From Treponema sp. (GTDB taxonomy: Bacteria; Spirochaetota; Spirochaetia; Treponematales; Breznakiellaceae): DNA of 5,014 nt. How positions within the stretch are numbered: position 1 is the first letter of the stretch; every line of letters starts with the position of its first letter. The stretch spans positions 1-5,014 of the forward strand of contig JAITES010000184.1 of NCBI GenBank assembly GCA_031281925.1, written 5' to 3'. Below are positions 1-4,788 of this stretch, piece by piece. Made by a program: the position numbers and the translations under genes. Below the pieces are notes generated by a model that was given only the letters and a program-made list of their open reading frames with translations, searched no databases and had not been told where the DNA came from.

Positions 1-11
1 CAAATGGGCAT

Positions 12-31
12 AAAAAAGCCCCCGAAGGGGC
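12..31 (-). terminator. Intrinsic terminator of the tRNA-Val gene
   Basis: Read on the minus strand this is a perfect 5-bp GC stem (GCCCC / GGGGC, 31-27 and 22-18) closed by a TTCG tetraloop (26-23) and followed directly by six T residues (17-12). That is a canonical Rho-independent terminator. It starts one base beyond the tRNA discriminator base, so the mature tRNA end and the terminator stem are almost adjacent. Confidence 0.92.
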
Positions 32-32
32 A

Positions 33-106
33 TGGGCGATACAAGAGTCGAACTTGTGACCCCCAGCGTGTCATACTGGTGCTCTAACCAACTGAGCTAA
101 CCGCCC
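33..106 (-). tRNA. tRNA-Val, anticodon GAC
   Basis: The reverse complement folds into a complete cloverleaf of 74 nt. The acceptor stem pairs GGGCGGT (106-100) with ATCGCCC (40-34, one G-T pair), with discriminator A at 33. The D arm is GCTC/GAGC with a 9-nt loop containing the GG pair. The anticodon stem is CCAGT (79-75) / GCTGG (67-63), and the 7-nt loop at 74-68 reads ATGACAC, giving anticodon GAC (72-70), which decodes valine GUC/GUU. The T arm is ACAAG-TTCGACT-CTTGT. The 3' CCA is not encoded (ATG follows instead), so CCA must be added by nucleotidyltransferase. No consensus promoter is visible immediately upstream. A hairpin-forming repeat lies there instead, and the source of transcription is unclear. 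Confidence 0.96.
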
Positions 107-142
107 TAACAAACGCACCGCCAACAGGCGGTGTTATCCCAT
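101..142. repeat. 42-bp direct repeat, copy 1 (hairpin-forming)
   Basis: Copy 1 matches 333-374 at an offset of 232 bp over 42 positions with two mismatches (107 T versus 339 C; 138 C versus 370 G); 108-137 is a perfect 30-bp match. The core contains a perfect 7-bp inverted repeat, CACCGCC (116-122) and GGCGGTG (127-133), around an AACA loop. This copy overlaps the first six bases of the tRNA-Val gene (101-106), so the repeat unit includes the sequence of the 5' acceptor strand. On the minus strand the hairpin ends 9 bp before the tRNA and is followed by CGTTTGTTA, a weakly U-rich tail. Confidence 0.9.
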
Positions 143-161
143 ATACTTCAGCACGGGGCCT

Positions 162-183
162 CCGGATACCTAAAGGTATCCGG
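162..183. repeat. Perfect 9-bp inverted repeat with 4-nt loop
   Basis: CCGGATACC (162-170) and GGTATCCGG (175-183) are exact reverse complements around TAAA (TTTA on the other strand). Flanking GGG/CCC (156-158 and 184-186) could extend the stem across a small bulge. Only TTT follows on the plus strand and no T run follows on the minus strand, so a terminator role is not supported. Confidence 0.85.
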
Positions 184-302
184 CCCTTTATGAACACGGC
201 GGCTGTTTCTTGGCCCCACGCCATGTCACCGTTTTTCTAAACATGCTACGCATGCTTATTTGGGCGGGGCCGGCGCCAACTTGCGGCTACAGTACCCACT
301 AA

Positions 303-335
303 CGGCGGGATGGCTTTAGCCATCCCAGCGCGCCG
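303..335. repeat. Bulged hairpin with perfect 9-bp core
   Basis: GGGATGGCT (307-315) and AGCCATCCC (318-326) are exact reverse complements with a 2-nt spacer. An outer CGGC (303-306) pairs with GCCG (332-335) across a 5-nt one-sided bulge (327-331). The 3' side runs directly into direct-repeat copy 2. No T-tail follows on either strand. A one-sided bulge between two helices is more typical of a folded RNA or single-stranded DNA substrate than of a terminator. Confidence 0.75.
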
Positions 336-374
336 CCCCAACAAACGCACCGCCAACAGGCGGTGTTATGCCAT
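333..374. repeat. 42-bp direct repeat, copy 2 (hairpin-forming)
   Basis: This is the second copy of the unit at 101-142, with 108-137 repeated exactly as 340-369. Its inverted repeat is CACCGCC (348-354) / GGCGGTG (359-365). Unlike copy 1, its left end does not belong to a tRNA, although the same CCGCCC (333-338) is present. It lies 11 bp past the end of cheX in the direction of transcription. Confidence 0.9.
340..365 (-). terminator. Possible terminator of the che operon (within repeat copy 2)
   Basis: On the minus strand, 20 nt after the cheX stop codon, a 7-bp GC-rich stem (365-359 with 354-348, TGTT loop) is followed by CGTTTGTT (347-340). The position and stem suit an intrinsic terminator, but the tail is interrupted by G and C and would be weak. 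The same structure occurs just upstream of tRNA-Val, so it may be a property of the repeat rather than a dedicated terminator. Confidence 0.4.
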
Positions 375-385
375 TTTCTTGAAAC

Positions 386-856
386 TTACAGCCGTTCCCT
401 GATTACTACGTTGATCTCAACTTTGCCGCCGGAGCCGAGTTCCATGGGGACGATCAGGGCTTCGACCTTGAGGTTGTTGGAGATCTCCATGTTTTCGCCG
501 GTAAAGAGTGCGGGCGGGGTGAGGTCAAACTTAAAGCCCAGATCGTGGAGTTTGGTAACTGCCTGCGCGGTGACCATGTTGGCCAACTCGGTAATGGTGG
601 CTTTTACCATGTCATCCAGCACTTTCATGTCTTCGTCGTTCATGGCGCTGGCGATAAAAAGCGCAGTTTCTTTTGTCATATCAAAGAGAACCCGGCCTTC
701 CACGTCTCCGGCAAGGCCGACCAGAGCGGCGACGCCCATGATCTGCATGGTAGAGTCTTTAAGGTAGAGATCACCCCGTTTTACTTCCGTATTGAGAACT
801 TCTTTCAATACATTGAAGGCAGCTTCAACAAAGGGGTTAATATACTCAACTCTCAT
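386..856 (-). CDS. cheX: CheX, CheY-P phosphatase
   Basis: The 156-residue product has the length and pattern of the CheX family (CheC/CheX/FliY phosphatases), cytoplasmic proteins that dephosphorylate CheY-P and so end the signal to the flagellar switch. The single phosphatase motif ExxN is visible as E90-L-A-N93 on the helix following KATIT, as expected for CheX, which has one active helix where CheC often has two. The N-terminus (MRVEYINPFVEAAFNVL) is typical of the family and supports this ATG. A strong ribosome site, AAAGGAG, lies 6 nt upstream. The gene is third in the cheA-cheW-cheX array, 72 bp after cheW, and is probably co-transcribed with it. No frameshift or missing active-site residue is seen. 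In treponemal operons cheY usually follows, but not here. Confidence 0.95.
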   Translation of the reverse strand: MRVEYINPFVEAAFNVLKEVLNTEVKRGDLYLKDSTMQIMGVAALVGLAGDVEGRVLFDMTKETALFIASAMNDEDMKVLDDMVKATITELANMVTAQAVTKLHDLGFKFDLTPPALFTGENMEISNNLKVEALIVPMELGSGGKVEINVVIRERL

Positions 857-862
857 AAAATG

Positions 863-869
863 CTCCTTT
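863..869 (-). promoter_or_regulatory. Ribosome binding site of cheX
   Basis: The minus strand reads AAAGGAG (869-863), nearly the full anti-16S complement, 6 nt before the cheX ATG (856-854). It fixes the cheX start and contrasts with the absence of such a site before cheA. Confidence 0.88.
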
Positions 870-914
870 CGACATGGCTTTCCATTTATTTGCCAAGCTC
901 AAAAATCAATCGAA

Positions 915-933
915 CATAAAGCAAAGCTTTATG
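915..933. repeat. 8-bp inverted repeat over the cheW stop codon
   Basis: CATAAAGC (915-922) and GCTTTATG (926-933) are exact reverse complements with a 3-nt loop. The cheW TAA stop (931-929) lies inside one arm. The stem is AT-rich and has no T-tail, so it is a weak terminator at best. It could slow 3' decay or tune read-through between cheW and cheX, which is inference only. Confidence 0.6.
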
Positions 934-2269
934 CATTATGCGTGAAAGCGGAAACCGGATCGGTTGCCAGGGATAACCATTCTTCCCCAACCAGCTTTTC
1001 ATTCCGCCCCAATATGACGATTCCCCGGCTCTTGAGCTTTTCTACAAAGCTCGCAATGAGCTTTTCCTGATCCTGTATCGGGAAGAACGAAAGAATATCC
1101 CGCCCCAGGATTACATCCAGTTCCGGCAGGGGGTTATCGTTCAGGACATCATGATATTCAAAAACAATTGAATCCCTGATCTCCTGATTGAAACTATACC
1201 CGTTCTTTCCCTTGATCATGTAGGGCCGGCAATACTCCGGCACTTCATCCAGATCAAAACTCATATTCGGCGCCTGGCTAATCGCCATAATATCGCTATC
1301 ATTGGCCCAAATCTTGATGCGGCTATCAGGATAACGTGCTTTGAGTATACATATAAACGAAAAAGATTCATAGCCCTTACCGCAGCCCAGGTTCCAGACC
1401 TGAATGCTGTTGGACGAAAACTGGGGCAGTATATTTTTTACCGCGGCGGCATAATCGTCATCCCAGAAGATTCCGGTAAAGGGAGAGAGGAAGGGAGAGA
1501 GGAAATCGTCCGCATCGGAAGCATTTTTAAGCTGCAGTTCCGTGTCCGAACGGGAGCCGCTCCACATGGCAAAACGCCGGTTAAGCCATTCTTCGTTGAT
1601 CAGGCTGGCGTTGAAATTCCGCAGGGCCTGCAGACTCTCTTTGATGAACTCTATGGTCTGCCCGTTGCGCGGGGCACGGCTTTCCGGCGCCGGGGCTTCC
1701 CCTGCGGGCTTTACATAGAAGTTGGTTCCGGCGCTTTCCGCGGCTATTGTACCTCTGGGTTTCTGCTTCTCTTCTTCGCTCTGGGTAAAGATCCGCACCA
1801 CATCGAGGATAATATAGAGATCCCCGGCATTTTCCACGACGCCCGAGATAAATTTAATGTTTATATCCCCGAAAATGGGGTGGGGAGGCTGGATGGATTC
1901 GGAATTGATCCCTACAACCTTGTCGATCTTGTCCACGATGGTTCCATAGACCCGGTCTTCGATGCGGAGGATGAGCATGTTTTCCTGTCCGTCTTCCTTG
2001 CGATCCACCGGAAGATGAAAGAAGGTACGCAAATCGATGATGGGAATTATGTCTCCCCGGAGATTGTAAACCCCCCGGACAAAACTTGCGGCATTGGGCA
2101 CATAGGTGAATTTGTCGGCCTTGGCGATTTCCTTCACGTTCATGATGTCTACGCCGTAGTCCTTTCCCGCAAGCGAAAAGGTGATCATCTTGTAATCAAT
2201 ATTGTCGACACGCTCTTTTTGTTCCTGCAGTTCGGCGTTTACCTGTGCCAAATCTTTGATCATCGCCAT
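929..2269 (-). CDS. cheW: CheW coupling protein fused to a CheR-like domain (spirochaete type)
   Basis: The 446-residue product has two parts. Residues about 25-165 form a CheW domain, the scaffold that links CheA to chemoreceptors; the conserved N69-L-R71-G72 receptor/CheA contact motif is intact. A charged and Pro/Ala-rich linker (about 165-205) follows. Residues about 206-440 resemble the CheR receptor methyltransferase: VWNLGCGKGYES (291-302) aligns with SAM motif I, WANDSDI (321-327) with the acidic motif, DVILGRDILSFF (385-396) with the CheR IFCRN-type motif, and GIVILGRNEKL (416-426) with the final GxSE strand. Several CheR signature residues differ: GEEPYS is GYESFS, CRN is GRD, and the N-terminal FFR motif seems replaced by IFWDD. 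Methyltransferase activity is therefore doubtful. In T. denticola such a fusion orders the receptor array. AAGGA lies 7 nt upstream of this ATG; a second ATG two codons in is a minor alternative. The gene starts 15 bp after cheA. Confidence 0.93.
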   Translation of the reverse strand: MAMIKDLAQVNAELQEQKERVDNIDYKMITFSLAGKDYGVDIMNVKEIAKADKFTYVPNAASFVRGVYNLRGDIIPIIDLRTFFHLPVDRKEDGQENMLILRIEDRVYGTIVDKIDKVVGINSESIQPPHPIFGDINIKFISGVVENAGDLYIILDVVRIFTQSEEEKQKPRGTIAAESAGTNFYVKPAGEAPAPESRAPRNGQTIEFIKESLQALRNFNASLINEEWLNRRFAMWSGSRSDTELQLKNASDADDFLSPFLSPFTGIFWDDDYAAAVKNILPQFSSNSIQVWNLGCGKGYESFSFICILKARYPDSRIKIWANDSDIMAISQAPNMSFDLDEVPEYCRPYMIKGKNGYSFNQEIRDSIVFEYHDVLNDNPLPELDVILGRDILSFFPIQDQEKLIASFVEKLKSRGIVILGRNEKLVGEEWLSLATDPVSAFTHNA

Positions 2270-2276
2270 GGCCTTT

Positions 2277-2281
2277 TCCTT
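2277..2281 (-). promoter_or_regulatory. Ribosome binding site of cheW
   Basis: AAGGA (2281-2277 on the minus strand) lies 7 nt before the ATG at 2269-2267, inside the 15-bp gap after the cheA TAA (2287-2285). The short gap supports translation coupled to cheA within one mRNA. Confidence 0.8.
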
Positions 2282-2284
2282 ACC

Positions 2285-4699
2285 TTACCGGATTGAAGCT
2301 TCGCGGATGCGGCGCTGTTCCATTTCCTTGCGGAGCCCCAGCTCCAGTAACTGACTTACATCAATGATGAGGGAGACCGAGCCGTCGCCAAGGATTGAAG
2401 CGCCGGCAATGCCCGGAGAATTGGTAAACTGATCCCGAAGGGGCTTTATAACCACGTCCTCCTCCCCGATGAGGCTGTCCACCATAAAGCCCATTTTCTT
2501 TTCGGCAGTACCGACGATAACGATGAAGTTATAGTCCTGCTGTTCCTCGGTCTTGATTCCGAAGAGCCGGTTGAGCCGCAAAAGGCTTATCACATCGTTG
2601 CGGATATTGAAAACCTCGTAGTTGTCGATCATCTTGATGTCTTCGGGCTTGATTCTGAGGCTTTCTATGACGCTGGTAATGGGAATCGAGTAGATTTCCG
2701 TGCCCACCCGCACAAGGAGGCCCTGAATAATGGCCAGGGTAAGGGGCAGCTTGATCGTAAACTTGGTACCCTTGCCCCTTTCCGAGTTGACCGTAACCGT
2801 GCCGTTGAGTTTTTCGATGGAACGGCGCACAACATCCAGGCCGACTCCCCGGCCGGATATGGCGGTGATCTGCTTGGCGGTGGAGAAGCCGGGCTCAAAG
2901 ATGAGGTTGAAGGCTTCCACATCGGTGAGGATCTTGTTGGGGCTGATAAGTCCCCGTTCCGCGGCCTTGAGCTTGACGGATTCCACATCGATGCCCTTGC
3001 CGTCGTCGGCGATCTCGATAACGATCATGTTCCCTTCGTTGGCGGCCTTGAGGAGTACCATGCCTTCTTCCGGTTTGCCGGCGGCTTTCCGTTCTTCCTG
3101 GGATTCGATTCCGTGGTCAATAGAATTCCGCACGGAGTGCATGATCGGATCCAAAAGGTCTTCGATAACCGACTTGTCCAGTTCGGTTTCCTCGCCTTCG
3201 ATAACCAGGTTGATCTTCTTGTTGAGGGATTTGGAAAGATCCCGGACGAGCCGGGGGAAACGGCTGAATATCTGGCTGATCGGCACCATGCGGATACGCA
3301 TGACGCCTTCCTGCAGTTCACCGGTGATCCGCCCCAGGTTTTGGCTGGTGGAGCGGAATTTACCCATGCTATTCTTCATGGATACTTCAAAACTGTCAAA
3401 AAGGGTGAATATATCGCCGTATTTTTCGCTTATGAGCTTCCGGATATCCTTGATCGAGAGGCCTTCCTGGATTTTTTCCAGATATTCGGGGAGATCGTCG
3501 AAGAGGTTCTTGATTTTTTCCCGGTACAGGGCTTCCAGGCCGTGGAATTCCCCTCCCAAATCGTTAAATTGGGAAGATATTTGGTTGAAAGTCGCCTTTG
3601 TGATTACCGTTTCGGAAACCAGGTTGAGGAGATCGTCGATACGTTTGCTGTCTACCCGGAGGATGGAACCGGCTTCTTTCCCGGCTTTTTTTGCGTCTTC
3701 CGAAGCGCCGGCGCCGGGTTTCCCGGAAGCTGCGGCGGGTACGGGAGCGGCAGATATGGGAACGGCGGGGGCTGCTGCGGCAGGAGCGGCGGCTTTTGGG
3801 GCCGCTGGAGCAGCAGGGGCAGACACGGGAGCGGCAGGGGCTGCTGCGGCAGCCTGAGCCTTTGTTGTGGCGCCCAGCAGTTCTTCAATATTCTGAATTT
3901 CCGCGGAAATGGTTACATCCGGAATGGAAACATAGCGTTTGATTTCATCCAGGGTTTTGGTTGTGGCGTAGTAATAATCAACGGTGGGGTAGAAGTTATC
4001 TTCGTAGAGGGCTTCAAATTCCGGTGAGGTTTTGAGCACCGTACCGGAGCCCTTGAGGGATGCGTAAACCTGAATGCCTCCTACCGTGTTCATGAGGCTG
4101 TTTTCATCGAAGTTGACTGAAATCTTGTAGATTGGCTGCGATCCGTCTACCGCCTCCCGGAGTTCCAGGAGTTCGTATTCGGAAAGCGTTCCTTTTGAAG
4201 AGGGAGCCCTGGCGGCAGGCGCTGCCGGAGCGGCGACAGGCGGGGGGGGAGGAGCCGCGGGCGCGGCCGGTTTTTTGGCCGAACCTTTTTTGCCCCTGGC
4301 GCCTTCCGGAATCAGGGCTTCCAAACGCCCCTCCATCTGGGATGTATCTTCCTGGTAGACCGCGCCGTTCATGCGCTGTTCCAGCATCGCCTTGATGATA
4401 TCAATGGCGGAAAGCAGGGTGTCTACCACATCTTCGTTTATGGCAAGCTTATCCGAGCGGATTGCGTCAAGAACATCTTCCACCATGTGGGTAAAATGGG
4501 AGAGTTCCATCATTTCTACCGTGGCAGATCCACCCTTCAGGGTATGAGCCGCCCGGAATATCTCGTCTACCGCCTCTTTGTTTCCGCCTTCATTCTCCAG
4601 CACCAGAATATTCTGTTCCAGGGTGTCAACCTGCATCTGGGCTTCACTAAAGAAATCCTTGAGGAGTTCTTCATTATTTGGATCGAGATAATCGCTCAT
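2285..4699 (-). CDS. cheA: Chemotaxis histidine kinase CheA
   Basis: The 804-residue cytoplasmic kinase phosphorylates CheY in response to receptor state. Domains in order: P1 phosphotransfer (about 1-110) with phospho-acceptor H52 in AAHTLKGG; an Ala/Pro linker (138-170); a P2-like response-regulator-binding domain (about 172-275); a second long Ala/Pro linker (281-328); P3 dimerisation (about 345-475); P4 ATP-binding (about 476-655) with N box H521-SVRN525-SIDH529, G1 DDGKG (565-569) and G2 GRGVG (616-620); and P5, the CheW-like domain (about 656-790). All catalytic motifs are intact. P3 is longer than usual: about 60-70 extra residues (roughly 378-445) separate the VSETVITKA helix from the helix leading into MRIRMVPI, matching the extended dimerisation domain known in T. 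denticola CheA. This ATG is the only nearby start (an in-frame TAA lies five codons upstream) but has no Shine-Dalgarno sequence. First gene of the che cluster. Confidence 0.97.
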   Translation of the reverse strand: MSDYLDPNNEELLKDFFSEAQMQVDTLEQNILVLENEGGNKEAVDEIFRAAHTLKGGSATVEMMELSHFTHMVEDVLDAIRSDKLAINEDVVDTLLSAIDIIKAMLEQRMNGAVYQEDTSQMEGRLEALIPEGARGKKGSAKKPAAPAAPPPPPVAAPAAPAARAPSSKGTLSEYELLELREAVDGSQPIYKISVNFDENSLMNTVGGIQVYASLKGSGTVLKTSPEFEALYEDNFYPTVDYYYATTKTLDEIKRYVSIPDVTISAEIQNIEELLGATTKAQAAAAAPAAPVSAPAAPAAPKAAAPAAAAPAVPISAAPVPAAASGKPGAGASEDAKKAGKEAGSILRVDSKRIDDLLNLVSETVITKATFNQISSQFNDLGGEFHGLEALYREKIKNLFDDLPEYLEKIQEGLSIKDIRKLISEKYGDIFTLFDSFEVSMKNSMGKFRSTSQNLGRITGELQEGVMRIRMVPISQIFSRFPRLVRDLSKSLNKKINLVIEGEETELDKSVIEDLLDPIMHSVRNSIDHGIESQEERKAAGKPEEGMVLLKAANEGNMIVIEIADDGKGIDVESVKLKAAERGLISPNKILTDVEAFNLIFEPGFSTAKQITAISGRGVGLDVVRRSIEKLNGTVTVNSERGKGTKFTIKLPLTLAIIQGLLVRVGTEIYSIPITSVIESLRIKPEDIKMIDNYEVFNIRNDVISLLRLNRLFGIKTEEQQDYNFIVIVGTAEKKMGFMVDSLIGEEDVVIKPLRDQFTNSPGIAGASILGDGSVSLIIDVSQLLELGLRKEMEQRRIREASIR
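3716..3859 (-). repeat. Low-complexity Ala/Pro linker of CheA with in-frame DNA repeats
   Basis: These bases encode CheA residues 281-328, made almost only of Ala, Pro and a few Ser, Val, Gly and Lys. At DNA level a 13-bp word (acgggagcggcag) occurs at 3741-3753 and 3825-3837, offset 84 bp (28 codons). A 16-bp word (ggggctgctgcggcag) occurs at 3768-3783 and 3837-3852, offset 69 bp (23 codons). Both offsets are multiples of three, as expected from in-frame duplication or slippage in a flexible tether. A shorter linker of the same kind is encoded at 4190-4288 (residues 138-170). Confidence 0.8.
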
Positions 4700-4708
4700 A
4701 TATAGTAA

Positions 4709-4736
4709 ATCTTATACACAATTATAGCTAAGTCAA
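4709..4736 (-). promoter_or_regulatory. Candidate sigma70-type promoter of cheA
   Basis: On the minus strand TTGACT (4736-4731) is a near-consensus -35 box. With 16-bp spacing it faces TAAGAT (4714-4709). A perfect TATAAT (4726-4721) lies in between, only 4 bp from TTGACT, and has no good -35 box of its own. TATAAG (4716-4711) is a third possible -10 box. If the TTGACT/TAAGAT pair is used, transcription would start within a few bases of the cheA ATG at 4699. If TATAAT is used, the leader would be roughly 15 nt. No sigma28 (TAAA...GCCGATAA) match was seen. Confidence 0.5.
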
Positions 4737-4746
4737 GACCTCGAAG

Positions 4747-4763
4747 GCGGCTTTGCCGCAAAG
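4747..4763. repeat. Two overlapping, mutually exclusive small palindromes
   Basis: On the plus strand GCGGC-TTT-GCCGC (4747-4759) is one perfect stem, and CTTTG-CCG-CAAAG (4751-4763) is another that shares its bases. Only one can form at a time. The site lies 26 bp past the stop of the upstream hydrolase gene and just upstream of the candidate cheA -35 box. It could be a weak terminator for the former (no T-tail is present) or an operator-like site for the latter. No role can be assigned. Confidence 0.5.
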
Positions 4764-4788
4764 TGGATTCCGGAGCTTTGGAACAGGC

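Larger units (their letters stand above)
107..385. other. Non-coding, hairpin-rich block between cheX and tRNA-Val
   Basis: This stretch has no credible coding region on either strand. It is GC-rich and holds the two direct-repeat copies at its ends. Between them are several inverted repeats: 162-183 (9-bp arms), 242-254 (5-bp arms, catgc/gcatg) and 303-335 (9-bp arms plus an outer 4-bp stem across a bulge). A GC-rich tract at 261-276 can also partly pair with 333-340. None of the inner hairpins has a convincing T-tail, so they do not look like terminators. The block could be a small non-autonomous mobile element, a structured RNA or a cluster of extragenic palindromes. Nothing in the sequence decides between these. 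Confidence 0.7.

Noticed and set aside
101..374. CRISPR array
   Set aside because: There are only two repeat copies, separated by 190 bp of structured sequence rather than short spacers of even length, and no cas genes are present.
107..385. Second tRNA or rRNA gene in the hairpin block
   Set aside because: None of the hairpins assemble into a cloverleaf with a T-arm signature, and no rRNA-like sequence was recognised.
363..919. Plus-strand frames over cheX
   Set aside because: These are antisense to a complete CheX with an intact ExxN motif and strong ribosome site; their translations look like reversed-codon noise.
871..928. Independent promoter for cheX in the cheW-cheX gap
   Set aside because: TTGATT and ATAAAT occur on the minus strand but with about 14 bp spacing and poor agreement; not strong enough to call.
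1880..2296. Plus-strand frame of 138 codons opposite the CheW domain
   Set aside because: It is a shadow of the conserved CheW domain on the minus strand, without a plausible start signal or family match.
2730..3857. Plus-strand open frame of 375 codons opposite cheA
   Set aside because: It lies antisense to the well-matched P3/P4 coding region of CheA, its translation is Ser/Arg-rich low complexity with no recognisable domain, and it is explained by the codon use of the opposite strand.
3113..4027. Plus-strand open frame of 304 codons opposite cheA
   Set aside because: It is also antisense to cheA, and its Gly-rich stretch is simply the complement of the Ala/Pro linker. No domain or ribosome site supports it.
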